From Ruminococcus flavefaciens (GTDB lineage: Bacteria > Bacillota > Clostridia > Oscillospirales > Ruminococcaceae): 62,928 bases of DNA. The notes below the pieces were generated by a model. That model was not told the origin of the DNA and did no database searches. It saw only the letters and a program-made list of their open reading frames with translations. The DNA is taken from positions 1 through 62,928 of the forward strand of contig NZ_FNWV01000015.1 of the NCBI RefSeq assembly GCF_900108555.1, read 5' to 3'. This document shows positions 25,200-34,614 of the stretch, piece after piece; the first letter of the stretch is position 1, and each line of letters begins with the position of its first letter. A program made the translations under genes and the position numbers.

Positions 25200-25808
25200 T
25201 CACTTCTTTTCAAATTTTCTGATATACTGTAAAGGAGCATTGCATTTCATAAATCCGCTCATAACGCAGCCGCCTGCTGCACCGCATTCACGAACAAGCT
25301 CGATATTGTTTGGTGATATTCCTCCAATCGCATAAACAGGTATATCCACACTTTTACATACCTCTCTCAAGAAATCAAGTCCGCGCGGAGCAAGTCCTTT
25401 TTTACAGTCTGTAGCAAAGATGTGACCTGCTGTGATATAATTTGCGCCGAGTTTCTGCGCTTCCACAGCATCATCAACAGAATGACAGGAAACTCCGATA
25501 CATTCAAAGCTTCCTTTTTCATCTGCCGAAATCTCCCTGAGGATATGAAGCGGAAGATGTATATTTTTGCAGTCAAGCTCAATGGAGGTCCTCCAATAAT
25601 AATGCAGCATAAGTGTTGTATCATACTTTCTGCATATATTAATTACTTCTTCGGCAAGTACATGATAATCGCTTTCGGGAAGGTCTTTTTCCCTTAATAT
25701 TATACGATCAGGTGAAGCTGCTGCGATCTTTTCTATCTGCTGTAAAAAGTCGCCATCACAAAGATTTCGGGCTGTAACACAGATGATATCAGACATAGAG
25801 GTAATCAT
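25200..25808 (-). CDS. ThiE/TenI-family protein (paralogue of thiE)
   Basis: 202 residues (an ATG at 25796 is an alternative start; both overlap thiH). Same fold as ThiE: IILREKDLPESDY, HLPLHILRE, IGVSCHSVDDA, YITAGHIFATDCK and YAIGGISPNN. The ThiE pyrophosphate-site Asp box IINDDYEAA is replaced by LMLHYYWRTS, as in TenI, a thiazole tautomerase acting after ThiG. It likely performs that step. It overlaps thiH by 20 bp and precedes thiE by 4 bp. Confidence 0.85.
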   Translation of the reverse strand: MITSMSDIICVTARNLCDGDFLQQIEKIAAASPDRIILREKDLPESDYHVLAEEVINICRKYDTTLMLHYYWRTSIELDCKNIHLPLHILREISADEKGSFECIGVSCHSVDDAVEAQKLGANYITAGHIFATDCKKGLAPRGLDFLREVCKSVDIPVYAIGGISPNNIELVRECGAAGGCVMSGFMKCNAPLQYIRKFEKK

Positions 25809-27042
25809 TCAGCACTGGCTGAAGTCCTTCCGATGACATATCCTTATACATTTTATCGAAGCTTCTGCTGTCGTTTATCTCAAACTGTTCATCGCCTTCA
25901 GTCGCTTCACTTTCCTTGCCTGTGTACTTGCTCTCGTGGTCGCCGATACCTGTTGAAACACCTGCGGAGACTTTAGTTGCGGCTATTTTTACGATACCGT
26001 TTCGGAAAGTCTCACTTTCACGGGAAGAAACGGTAATTCCGCAGAAAGGAAGGAATATCCTGTATGCGCAGAGTATCTGACACAGCTGTTTTTCGTGTAC
26101 GTCAAGCGGATTTATCTCGTCATTATTGATGATAGGGCGAAGTCTCGGACATGAAAGTGATATCTCAGCCTGTGGGTACTTCCTCTGTAAATAGTATACG
26201 TGAAGCGCACTTGCAAGAGCATCCTTTCTGAAATCGGAAAGTCCGAGAAGAGCGGAGCAGGCAATGCCTCTCATGCCGCCCATGAGCGCTCGTTCCTGAG
26301 CCTCAAAACGATATGGCCATACTCGTTTATGTCCCATAAGATGAAGCTGCTCATAGCGGTCACTGTCATATGTCTCCTGAAAAACAGTAACATAGTCAAC
26401 TCCGCACTCGTGAAGATACTTGTATTCGTCAGTATTCAGCGGATAGACCTCAACGCCTACCATACGGAAGTACTTGCGGGCAAGCTTGCAGGCTTCGCCG
26501 ATGTATTCCACGCTGCTCTGAGCACGGCTCTCACCCGTAAGAATGAGTATCTCCTCCATACCGCTGTCAGCGATTACCTTCATTTCATGCTCGATCTGTT
26601 CCATATTGAGTCTCATTCGCTTGATATCATTATAGCAGTTGAAACCGCAGTAAACACAGTAGTTTTCACAGTAATTTGCTATATATAAAGGTGTGAAAAG
26701 ATATACGGTATTGCCGAAATGCTTTTGTGTCTCAAGCTTTGCTTTCTGAGCCATTTTTTCAAGGAAAGGTTCAGCCGCTGGAGAAAGAAGCGCCTTGAAA
26801 TCCTCAACAGTGCAGGTATCATGGTTAAGAGCTGCGTTTACATCACGGGCAGTATACTGAGAATAGTCGTAATTCTTCATCTCGGTGATGACCTTATCCA
26901 TGATATCGGACTTTATACGCTCCATTCCCTCCATGTACTCCATATGATCTGTACGTGAGGACGGATCTGTCTCAAGCATATGCTTCTTTTTCAGTGCAGC
27001 TTCAGAAAGCTTGTCTGAGTCCACAAAATAATGATTTTCCAT
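25789..27042 (-). CDS. thiH: 2-iminoacetate synthase (tyrosine lyase)
   Basis: 417 residues. The radical-SAM cluster motif CxxxCxxC is seen in YCENYCVYCGF, followed by ThiH-type sequences (ILILTGESRAQ, VEVYPLNTDEY, YVTVFQETYDSDRY) and the C-terminal cluster/BATS region. ThiH splits tyrosine to make dehydroglycine for thiazole formation with ThiG, ThiS and ThiF, typical of anaerobes. GAAGG precedes ATG 27042. Confidence 0.95.
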   Translation of the reverse strand: MENHYFVDSDKLSEAALKKKHMLETDPSSRTDHMEYMEGMERIKSDIMDKVITEMKNYDYSQYTARDVNAALNHDTCTVEDFKALLSPAAEPFLEKMAQKAKLETQKHFGNTVYLFTPLYIANYCENYCVYCGFNCYNDIKRMRLNMEQIEHEMKVIADSGMEEILILTGESRAQSSVEYIGEACKLARKYFRMVGVEVYPLNTDEYKYLHECGVDYVTVFQETYDSDRYEQLHLMGHKRVWPYRFEAQERALMGGMRGIACSALLGLSDFRKDALASALHVYYLQRKYPQAEISLSCPRLRPIINNDEINPLDVHEKQLCQILCAYRIFLPFCGITVSSRESETFRNGIVKIAATKVSAGVSTGIGDHESKYTGKESEATEGDEQFEINDSRSFDKMYKDMSSEGLQPVLNDYLYV

Positions 27043-27046
27043 TAAA

Positions 27047-27706
27047 TTACCTTCTTTTTTCTTCTATCTTCTTATTTTCATTAATGAGAAATAGCAGGAG
27101 CAATATCGACACACCTGCATCTATATAATAATCTTTCAGGTCATAGGTAATGACCTTGTAAAAATATATGTACTCAAGTGTATAGCCGTAAAAAAGTGTG
27201 TCGAAAAGATGTGCAAAAGCACCTGCTGCAAACAAAACATACGCCTTTCTTGCTGTCTCTGACTTAAAAAGCCTGTATAAACATATAACGATCACAAGAA
27301 TAGCCGCTTTAAAGATGATCATGTTCAGCTGAGAGGTCTCTATCTTAAAGTAGTTAAAGATGCCATTCTGATTGATATTATGTGAGTGCTTTATCATAAA
27401 GTATTTACCGATGATACATGTCTAAAAGCCTGTTTTGCTAAGCACAAGCTTTATAAGATGATCGATCGCAGCAAGAGCTGTAACCATAACAGCAGTAACA
27501 CTTAGTTTTTTGATATCAAAGTGTGAACTCACAAGTGAAAATGCTTTCCACAGTGCAATTGAGATAATAACACTTATAATAACAAACATCAAAAGCCCTA
27601 TTACTCTATCAACGCTTTTCATATATTTTATGTCGCATAATGCTATTGCTAACGGGCTGATAAAAAACACAAGATAATGCTTTAATGAAAACTTATTCTC
27701 TTCCAT
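27047..27706 (-). pseudogene. LspA-like membrane protein interrupted by one in-frame TAG
   Basis: Two reading frames, 27706-27422 (94 codons) and 27397-27047 (116 codons), lie in the same phase and are separated by one TAG (27424-27422) and eight sense codons. Read through, they give about 219 residues resembling signal peptidase II: AAIDHLIKLVL for the first conserved Asp-Lys box, NINQNGIFN for the N-x-G box, and AHLFDTLFYG plus YYIDAG where the two catalytic aspartates would be. The N-terminal 70 residues add two extra membrane helices. It sits inside the thi operon, 5 bp before thiH. Nonsense mutation is the simplest view; two separate products or stop readthrough are possible. Confidence 0.7.
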
Positions 27707-27724
27707 AAATTTTAGTATTTCCTT

Positions 27725-28207
27725 TTAAAGATCAATTACAGCGATGATTTCGTTAACGTCTTTCTCACCATTCGGCACAAAGCCAAATGAACTATATAAC
27801 TTTTCGGCAGTAGTATTTTCTGGCTCATATGACAGCCAGCATTTTTCGGCTTTTCCGCAGGGATAAGTTCTTATAAAGTCAAGTGCAAGCTGAAATGCGG
27901 CTTTACCGTATCCCTTATGCTGAAAACGCTTATCTATCATAAAACGCCATATATTATAGTTGTTTTCGGCTACTTTAGGCGGTGACTTCCAGTATTTGTC
28001 TGTTCCATAGCCTATCATTACAAAACCAACAGGTGTTTTATCATCATATATCCCAAATGTGAAAACATTGCCGCCGCTTGAAATAGAGGCATAAGCTTCT
28101 ATGATACTTGTTTTGTTATCCGCTACGAATTTTTTTTGTGACCAGAATACACTGAGTCCTACTATATCCCAGATATTACCGCCGTTTACTTTTTGCAGAC
28201 GTACCAT
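27725..28207 (-). CDS. GNAT-family N-acetyltransferase
   Basis: 160 residues with the GNAT acetyl-CoA motif: RFMIDKRFQHKGYGKAAFQLAL contains the Q-x-x-G-x-G/A loop, followed by LSYEPENTTAEKLYSSFGF (motif B). This layout is closest to polyamine/diamine acetyltransferases of the BltD/SpeG type. ATG 28207 overlaps the thiG stop (TAATG), so it is translated with thiG. No thiamine role is known for such an enzyme; its presence in the operon is unexplained. Confidence 0.85.
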   Translation of the reverse strand: MVRLQKVNGGNIWDIVGLSVFWSQKKFVADNKTSIIEAYASISSGGNVFTFGIYDDKTPVGFVMIGYGTDKYWKSPPKVAENNYNIWRFMIDKRFQHKGYGKAAFQLALDFIRTYPCGKAEKCWLSYEPENTTAEKLYSSFGFVPNGEKDVNEIIAVIDL

Positions 28208-28977
28208 TAGTCATGCAGGAATCCTGTAAGTGTATCTGACGGTGCAGCACCTCTTGTAAGAACTCGTCCAAGACCTGCAAGATAAGCCTTTCTGCCTGCT
28301 TCTATAGCCTGCTTGAAGGCTTCAGCCATTGCAGGAAGATCACCTGCTGTAGCAAGAGCTGTATTTGACATAACAGCAGCAGCTCCCATTTCCATAGCTT
28401 CACAAGCCTGAGAAGGTCTGCCGATACCTGCGTCAACTATTATCGGCAGGTCTATTTCATCAATAAGTATCTGTATGAAATCCTTTGTGGCAAGTCCCTT
28501 GTTTGAACCGATAGGCGAAGCAAGAGGCATTACTGAGGCTGCTCCTGCATTAACAAGGTCACGGGCAGTATTAAGATCGGGGTACATATAAGGCATTACA
28601 ACAAAGCCTTCCTTTGCAAGTATCTCCGTAGCACGTACTGTCTCCTGATTATCAGGAAGAAGATACTTTGTGTCACGCATGATCTCTATCTTTACGAAAT
28701 CACCGCAGCCAAGCTCACGGGCAAGGCAAGCGATACGTACTGCCTCATCGGCATTTCTTGCACCTGATGTATTCGGAAGGAGAGTTACTCCCTTTGGTAT
28801 ATAATCAAGGATATTCTCATGATCCTTTGAGTTGGTACGGCGTACTGCAAGTGTGATTATCTCTGCACCTGCATACTTTACAGCCGCTTCAATAAGGCTG
28901 AGGGAATACTTTCCCGAACCAAGTATAAAACGTGAGGAGAACTCGTGTCCTCCTATGATAAGCTTATCATCTTTCAT
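28207..28977 (-). CDS. thiG: thiazole synthase
   Basis: 256 residues, TIM-barrel. ThiG motifs include [43 protein letters not shown], the [14 protein letters not shown] box and [20 protein letters not shown]. It builds the thiazole ring from deoxyxylulose phosphate, dehydroglycine and ThiS thiocarboxylate. AAGGAG precedes ATG 28977. Neighbours thiF/thiS are 20 bp upstream. Confidence 0.96.
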   Translation of the reverse strand: MKDDKLIIGGHEFSSRFILGSGKYSLSLIEAAVKYAGAEIITLAVRRTNSKDHENILDYIPKGVTLLPNTSGARNADEAVRIACLARELGCGDFVKIEIMRDTKYLLPDNQETVRATEILAKEGFVVMPYMYPDLNTARDLVNAGAASVMPLASPIGSNKGLATKDFIQILIDEIDLPIIVDAGIGRPSQACEAMEMGAAAVMSNTALATAGDLPAMAEAFKQAIEAGRKAYLAGLGRVLTRGAAPSDTLTGFLHD

Positions 28978-28996
28978 TTAGATTACTCCTTATATA

Positions 28997-29632
28997 TCAT
29001 ATATCAAATTCGCCTGCGATTATTCTTATAACTGCGTGAGCCTGATGTCCAGCACAAATAAGGACTCTTGACGAAACAAGTCCCATTCCGTCATTAACAT
29101 CGCTTACTCCGTCACCACATACATAAAAACGCTTGGTAACGCGCTTTGTAGTTATTGTATTTGAAGATGCTAAACCCGCCATTCCCGAACCTGCCACCAG
29201 ATATTTTTCAGGCATTGTTTCAAGAACGCAGTTCACAAGCATTGCTTTCTGTTCTGCTTTGTCAAAAGCCTCAACGATTATATCATCATCTGCAAGAAGA
29301 CGTGGTATATTATCGTCATCAAGCTTTACACAGTCTTTTTTTATTTCACAATACGGTGCAATACGTTTCAAGGTATCATATAGCGCATCGCTCTTGTACA
29401 TTCCGAGCTGTTCGGGAAAATACTGCTGTCTGTTGAGATTTGATATATCAACTTTATCAAAGTCGATCATATGCAGTTTCCCAACACCTGCCCTTGCAAG
29501 GGATATAGCTATATTTGAGCCAAGTCCGCCAAGTCCGCATACAGCAACAGAAGTTTCACTCAATTTTTTCTGCAATTCTTTGCCGTGTCTCTCTTCAAGA
29601 GCAGCATACATCTCCTCTTTAGTCGGTATCAT
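28997..29632 (-). CDS. thiF: ThiS adenylyltransferase
   Basis: 211 residues, E1-like Rossmann fold: the ATP loop VAVCGLGGLGSN (about 30-41), HMIDFDKVDISNLNRQ and VEAFDKAEQK match ThiF/MoeB. The zinc-binding cysteines of MoeB are largely missing, as in the short clostridial ThiF. It adenylates the ThiS C-terminus. Its ribosome-binding site is the GGAGG at the end of thiS, and only 3 bp separate the two. Confidence 0.93.
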   Translation of the reverse strand: MIPTKEEMYAALEERHGKELQKKLSETSVAVCGLGGLGSNIAISLARAGVGKLHMIDFDKVDISNLNRQQYFPEQLGMYKSDALYDTLKRIAPYCEIKKDCVKLDDDNIPRLLADDDIIVEAFDKAEQKAMLVNCVLETMPEKYLVAGSGMAGLASSNTITTKRVTKRFYVCGDGVSDVNDGMGLVSSRVLICAGHQAHAVIRIIAGEFDI

Positions 29633-29635
29633 ATA

Positions 29636-29830
29636 TCAGCCGCCTCCGACAAAGCGCACTACCTCTACAGTATCGCCGCCTTTGAGCACAGTTTTACTGT
29701 ATTCAGCCTTTGGAACGATCATTTCATTCAGCTCTACCGCAACGTGCTGACTGTTTATTTCCATATCGGAAAGTATTTCGGAAACAGTTTTTCCGTCCTT
29801 GTCAAGAAGCTCTCCGTTTATCTTTACCAT
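29636..29830 (-). CDS. thiS: thiamine sulfur-carrier protein
   Basis: 64 residues, beta-grasp. The product starts MVKINGELL, has VAVELNEMIVPK, and ends VVRFVGGG, carrying the Gly-Gly C-terminus that is adenylated and thiolated; one extra Gly is present. It is the first gene after the TPP riboswitch, with AGGAGG 11 bp before ATG 29830. Confidence 0.95.
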   Translation of the reverse strand: MVKINGELLDKDGKTVSEILSDMEINSQHVAVELNEMIVPKAEYSKTVLKGGDTVEVVRFVGGG

Positions 29831-29842
29831 TCAGATACCTCC

Positions 29843-29878
29843 TAATAAAAATCAGGGAACAGCCTGCGCAGTTCCCTG
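29843..29878 (-). terminator. expression-platform terminator of the TPP riboswitch
   Basis: Minus-strand stem CAGGGAAC / GTTCCCTG (29878-29853) with a 10-nt loop, followed by ATTTTTATT, directly before the thiS ribosome-binding site. It should form when TPP is bound. Confidence 0.85.
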
Positions 29879-29898
29879 TAAAGTACATAAGAAAATAG

Positions 29899-29982
29899 GA
29901 CTCCCTACGCTGGCATTAACCAAATCAGGTCGAAGGGTCGAAGGTATCACCTTCCTCTCAGCCTGTTCCACAAGCTCCCCTG
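29899..29982 (-). promoter_or_regulatory. TPP (THI-box) riboswitch aptamer
   Basis: On the minus strand it reads GGGGAGCTTGTG, CTGAGA, ACCTGATTTGG, TAATGCCAGCGTAGGGA, the conserved P2/J and P4/P5 blocks of the TPP aptamer in the right order. It sits about 70 nt before thiS and is coupled to a terminator, so thiamine pyrophosphate would switch off thiSFG-GNAT-thiH-tenI-thiE-tatD. Confidence 0.97.
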
Positions 29983-30063
29983 CATGAAGTATTATAACAC
30001 ACTTTTTGAGTTAAATCAAGTACTGTATCAAAAAAATCGGAATAATTAATTGTATGAAAAAGT

Positions 30064-31557
30064 TTAAAATGTTAACGAAACTGCTCTGCCGTTTTTTATC
30101 CTAAGAGTGAGATCGCAGCACTGTTCTATAAATTCGGGATCGTGAGTCGAAACAAGTACCGTACTGCCTGAATCCGCAAGCTGGCGTAGAAGTTCTCCAA
30201 CCTTTTTCATATGCGCGTAGTCGAGTCCTGACGTTGGTTCATCAAACAACAGCAGTTCTGCACCTGCCGCTATTGCGGAAGCTATAGCAACACGCTGTTT
30301 CTGTCCGCCTGAAAGTGCCATAGGGTGAGTGTCTTTATATCTGAGCAAACCAAGTGTATCGAGTATTTCGAGACATCTTTTTTCGTCCTTATCTTTCATT
30401 GAGAGCAGCACCTCTTTTTCCACACTATCGGTAAAAAGCTGATGATTAACGTCCTGCATGACCATGTATGAAAAGCCGATACGCTGTCTTTTTCTGTATT
30501 CACTGCCGCCGGAGATGATAACACCTGTGCAGTCCTTTTCCAGTCCGCAGATACATCGAAGAAATGTAGATTTGCCCGTACCGTTACTGCCGATAACTGC
30601 GGTAACTTTTCCTTTAGGGATCGTGAGTTCGGGGATACACAGGCTCAGATCTTCCCCGTCAGCGGCTGAGAAACGTTTTCTTCGCAGAATATAAGGCTTA
30701 CGATGATATGAAAAATAAAAGTCCTTAAACAATATCCCGTCAGATATGTTGATACGACTCTCATGTGCATTACAATTATCCGAAAGCAGAGCAAGATAAT
30801 GTTCATTGATGCTTGTGGGCCGAAGTCCAAGCTGCCTTGTCTCTTCTTCGGATATCTCAGCGAAATCCTCGGCTGACCACTCACTGACTATCCTGCCCTT
30901 ATCCATATATATATCACGGTCGGCAATATCTTTAAGATACCAGAGTCTGTGTTCGGAAATGATGATCGTCTTGCCTTGTCTTTTCCAGTCACAGATAATA
31001 TCATGCAGGATATTTATTGCTTCCATATCAAGATTTGAGGAAGGCTCGTCCAGAAGTATTATCTCGGGCAGCAGTGCAGCCACCGAGGCACAGGCTATCC
31101 TTTGCTTTTCACCGCCTGATAATTCAAACAAACTTCTGCACAGAAGCTTATCCAGCTTCATCTGCCGTGATATATTGTCCTTTCGCGCTTTTATTTCGTC
31201 AGGTGCAAGACCGATATTCTCAGGACCGAAAACTATCTCTCCGTCGGTATCTACCGAAAAGAACTGACTTCTTGGGTTCTGAAAGACCGTTCCTACAATG
31301 CCTGCAAGCTCATAGAGCTGCGTTTTGGCGATCTCAAGTCCGTTTACGGTCACTTCGCCTGTCATATCACCTTGATAATAATGGGGTATAAGCCCGTTTA
31401 ACAGCCTTATCACCGAGGTCTTTCCCGAACCTGATGCACCGCATAAAAGAAGCGTTTCGCCCTTTTTTATCGTCAGTGAAACGCCGTCAAGAGAGTTCTC
31501 AGCCGCACCCTTGTACCTGTGCGTTACATTGTTTATCTGTGCTATCGTCTGCATCAT
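30064..31557 (-). CDS. ECF transporter ATPase with two fused ABC domains
   Basis: 497 residues carrying two complete ABC cassettes. N-terminal: Walker A GASGSGKTS, signature LSGGEKQR, Walker B IILLDEPSSN. C-terminal: Walker A GSNGTGKST, signature LSGGQKQR, Walker B LLFDEPTSG. Fused EcfA1-EcfA2 proteins energise energy-coupling-factor importers. ATG 31557 overlaps the ecfT stop (ATGA). It is the last gene of the TetR-controlled cassette. Confidence 0.94.
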   Translation of the reverse strand: MMQTIAQINNVTHRYKGAAENSLDGVSLTIKKGETLLLCGASGSGKTSVIRLLNGLIPHYYQGDMTGEVTVNGLEIAKTQLYELAGIVGTVFQNPRSQFFSVDTDGEIVFGPENIGLAPDEIKARKDNISRQMKLDKLLCRSLFELSGGEKQRIACASVAALLPEIILLDEPSSNLDMEAINILHDIICDWKRQGKTIIISEHRLWYLKDIADRDIYMDKGRIVSEWSAEDFAEISEEETRQLGLRPTSINEHYLALLSDNCNAHESRINISDGILFKDFYFSYHRKPYILRRKRFSAADGEDLSLCIPELTIPKGKVTAVIGSNGTGKSTFLRCICGLEKDCTGVIISGGSEYRKRQRIGFSYMVMQDVNHQLFTDSVEKEVLLSMKDKDEKRCLEILDTLGLLRYKDTHPMALSGGQKQRVAIASAIAAGAELLLFDEPTSGLDYAHMKKVGELLRQLADSGSTVLVSTHDPEFIEQCCDLTLRIKNGRAVSLTF

Positions 31558-32255
31558 CTGATATACTTAGAAACCACGAAAACTGCAAGAGCTGCTGTGA
31601 ACAGCAGCATCAGCAGATAGTCTGCCGCCCTCATTTTCAGCATCTGCACACTGGTTCTTTTCACCTTTCCTCCGAGACCTCTTGTAACAGCGGCTGCGGA
31701 TAATTCATCTCCGATATTCACGCATGAAAACAGAAGCGGTATCATACGGTATTCTATCATACCTGTAGCGTTTCCTCCGCCCAGCATGATACCGCGCATT
31801 TTCATTGCATCGTGGATTGCTGCGTATTCCTCCTTTATTGTAGGGAAAAAGCGCATGACCACTGCAAGTGAGATCGTTATTCCGTCGGGGATATGCATTT
31901 TCTGCATAGCACAGACAAATTCGCCGATCTTCGTAGTTTTTATTACATACCATGCGGTTATCATTGCAGGCATGAACTGCACGATGATACTGCAATATCC
32001 AACAAGAAATGCTGACAGAAATCCCTTTGAGTTTTCGGAAAGATATCTGAATGTCAGTAGAAGAGCTGTTCCGTAAAGTATCAGAAACCGAAACGCCGCC
32101 GCATAATGCTTTTCTGTAATAAGCAGAAGTATCGGTATCATGGTCATGATAATTCGCACTGCCCATAGAAATGGCGTTGTGGCACTCATCATCACGACCG
32201 CCGATACTACAAATATCATGTACAGCTTTGTTCTCGGGTCAAGCTTTAATGACAT
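31554..32255 (-). CDS. ecfT: ECF transporter T component
   Basis: 233 residues, about five membrane helices plus cytoplasmic coupling helices. The sequence MSLKLDPRTKLYMIFV and, in the coupling region, AIHDAMKMRGIML and AAAVTRGLGG (the two Ala-Arg-Gly type coupling motifs) are typical of EcfT. It links the S component to the ATPases. It overlaps the S-component stop by one base (TAATG) and the ATPase start by four. Confidence 0.93.
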   Translation of the reverse strand: MSLKLDPRTKLYMIFVVSAVVMMSATTPFLWAVRIIMTMIPILLLITEKHYAAAFRFLILYGTALLLTFRYLSENSKGFLSAFLVGYCSIIVQFMPAMITAWYVIKTTKIGEFVCAMQKMHIPDGITISLAVVMRFFPTIKEEYAAIHDAMKMRGIMLGGGNATGMIEYRMIPLLFSCVNIGDELSAAAVTRGLGGKVKRTSVQMLKMRAADYLLMLLFTAALAVFVVSKYIR

Positions 32256-32845
32256 TACACGATACCTGCCTTCTCAAAATGCTTTTTTAACACAGCTTTG
32301 CCTATCAATGCTCCCACACAGCCGAATACAAAGCAGAGTACAAGCAACACTGCTATAGTTTTTGAGTTGATGGCACGGAAAAGGCTGTCGCAGTACTCCG
32401 CCGAATATCCTCCTTCAAGAAGATTCTTTCTGTAAGATTTTGCAGAGACCACCACGGGAAAATAATTTGCACATATCCACAGGCAGAAAACGCAATGGCT
32501 TATAACAGTCTTTTTGAAGCTCTTATATCCGCCTGATTTTGCTATCAGATCAGCTATAACGCCTGCGGCAATGATAAGCGGCGCACCGAGGTATCCCATG
32601 CCCGTTACGAACATAATGATAGCAAGCAGTACGGACATTATACTCAGCATACCAAATTTCTCAATTTTTGTATAGAACAGCATCATCGGTATAGAACCAA
32701 CGATCGGTATCATCACCACATAAGACGCTACGATATATGGGTGAATAAAACCTAATAGTCCGCAGGCGAATTCCACAACGAATAAGAGTGCCGTGAAAAT
32801 TCCTATGGTAATAAAATCCTTTGCCTGTAATTTTTTATCATTCAT
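32255..32845 (-). CDS. ECF S component, MptD/Trep_Strep family
   Basis: 196 residues with about six membrane helices. The opening KDFITIGIFTALLFVVEF and the GMGYLGAPLIIAAGVIADL segment match the Trep_Strep/MptD family of S components, whose ligand is not firmly established. GAGGAGATA precedes ATG 32845. Linkage with two ABC exporter halves and a TetR is a recurrent arrangement in Firmicutes; a metal chelate or other small ligand is a guess. Confidence 0.88.
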   Translation of the reverse strand: MNDKKLQAKDFITIGIFTALLFVVEFACGLLGFIHPYIVASYVVMIPIVGSIPMMLFYTKIEKFGMLSIMSVLLAIIMFVTGMGYLGAPLIIAAGVIADLIAKSGGYKSFKKTVISHCVFCLWICANYFPVVVSAKSYRKNLLEGGYSAEYCDSLFRAINSKTIAVLLVLCFVFGCVGALIGKAVLKKHFEKAGIV

Positions 32846-32877
32846 CTTAATATCTCCTCGATTATGTTTTTTATCAG

Positions 32878-34614
32878 TTACGCCAGTTTCCAGCTTACTG
32901 CCTGTTTTCTGCCGCTGATGAAGTTCTTGTATATGCCCTCCTGCGCCATAAGCTCTTCATGGCGTCCTTTCTGAACGATACGCCCCTTGTCAACTACGAT
33001 TATCTGGTCGGCATTTCTCACCGTTTTTAGTCTGTGAGCAATCATTATTATGGTTTTATGCTTTGTAAGGTTCTCTATGGCTTCCGTAAGTTCCTTTTCG
33101 TTTTCAGGATCAACATTTGCAGTAGCTTCATCAAGTATGATAATAGGAGCATCTTTCATTATCGCACGGGCAATGGCAAGCCTTTGCTTTTCACCGCCTG
33201 AAAGTGTTGCACCACCCTCACCTATCACTGTATCATAGCCGTTTGGAAGTGACATTATGAAATCATGGCAGGAAGCTTTTTTGGCTGCTTCTTCAACTTC
33301 CTCCATATACGCTTCAGGTCTGCCGAAACGTATATTGTTGGCAATAGTATCTTCAAAAAGGTAGACGCGCTGAAAAACAAAGCTGAAGTTCTCCATAAGT
33401 GAATCAAAGCTATAGTCTTTAACATTTCTGCCGCCCAGTGTGACCTGCCCTTCCTGAACGTCCCAGAAGCGTGAGATAAGAGAAGTGATCGTTGTCTTGC
33501 CTCCACCTGAAGGTCCTACGATAGCGGTTGTAGTGTTTTCTTTTATTTCAAGTGAAACATCGTCAATTATCTTTCTGTTATCGTATGCAAAGCTGACGTG
33601 TTCAAGGCGAATGTCCCTGTTTTGGGGTGTAATATCTTCTCCTGCGGTTTCCATCTGCTCGATGCTGAGTATCTCAGAAGCCAGATCAACACATTTTCCA
33701 ATAACACGGAGAAGTGCACTGTAAATACCTGCCGAATCCAGTGACTCAAAAACCATGAATGAGCACAAAAGCATTGTTATGGTGTATACAAGCTCCATAC
33801 TTCCGTTCAGGAAGAAATATACTGATGCCCCTGCTATGGCAACGCCTATTAGCTTGCAGATAAGATTTTGAAGCCCTACAGCAGGTATCGCAGCCAGTTC
33901 AGCTGAGATATCAGCGTTTTTCTTACGCTCGATCGAATTCTTTATCTTTGACTGATTGAGACCTATGATGTTGTAGTTCCTTATCTCCGAGATGCCCTGA
34001 ATGTATTCGAGTATCACTCCTACCATTTCCTTATCGGCGGAGATCTTTTCATCTGCGACCTTTGCAACACTTCGGTTTGTCCACTGATTAACAAGAATAA
34101 AAACGCCTATGCCTGCAAGTGAAATAAATCCGATGCGAACGTCAAAAACAAACATGAAAAGAGCGATGACAGCAGTCGTTATGCCGCCCTGTAATACAAG
34201 CATTATTGCACGGGTTGCGATATCACCCATTTGCTCCATTGTGTTTGTAGCGACCGAGGTAATATGTCCGAGGCTTGTATCATTGAAGTAGCCCATAGGC
34301 AGATAACGTAAATGCTCACCTATTTCAATTCGTTTGAGTGCAGCAGTATCATATCCGCCCTCTGTTTGCATCATTGTAGAAAAGCGGCTTATCACCGTCT
34401 TTCCGAGTGTACTTATCAGCATCAGCGCGATGACTGTAAGGATAGCTTTTGTGTCGATATTATCGTCAAGAACTGCCTTGATCGCAACAAATGCAGCAGG
34501 TATTTTCATGGCAGTGAACATAGCTTCTATCACACCGAGCACGATAGACTTGTGGAATTTTTTTCTGTTCCTGTCATTGCAAAAGCCAAAGAATTTTTTT
34601 ATCATTTCAAGCAT
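32878..34614 (-). CDS. ABC exporter half-transporter (membrane + ATPase)
   Basis: 578 residues from ATG 34614, which overlaps the upstream gene's stop by 8 bp and follows GGAAAGGAG; a start at 34686 is rejected. Six-helix type 1 exporter domain (about 20-310), then an ATPase with Walker A GPSGGGKTT, signature LSGGEKQR, Walker B IILDEATANVD and the H-loop IAHRL. It pairs with the preceding half-transporter, probably as a heterodimer. Confidence 0.93.
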   Translation of the reverse strand: MLEMIKKFFGFCNDRNRKKFHKSIVLGVIEAMFTAMKIPAAFVAIKAVLDDNIDTKAILTVIALMLISTLGKTVISRFSTMMQTEGGYDTAALKRIEIGEHLRYLPMGYFNDTSLGHITSVATNTMEQMGDIATRAIMLVLQGGITTAVIALFMFVFDVRIGFISLAGIGVFILVNQWTNRSVAKVADEKISADKEMVGVILEYIQGISEIRNYNIIGLNQSKIKNSIERKKNADISAELAAIPAVGLQNLICKLIGVAIAGASVYFFLNGSMELVYTITMLLCSFMVFESLDSAGIYSALLRVIGKCVDLASEILSIEQMETAGEDITPQNRDIRLEHVSFAYDNRKIIDDVSLEIKENTTTAIVGPSGGGKTTITSLISRFWDVQEGQVTLGGRNVKDYSFDSLMENFSFVFQRVYLFEDTIANNIRFGRPEAYMEEVEEAAKKASCHDFIMSLPNGYDTVIGEGGATLSGGEKQRLAIARAIMKDAPIIILDEATANVDPENEKELTEAIENLTKHKTIIMIAHRLKTVRNADQIIVVDKGRIVQKGRHEELMAQEGIYKNFISGRKQAVSWKLA

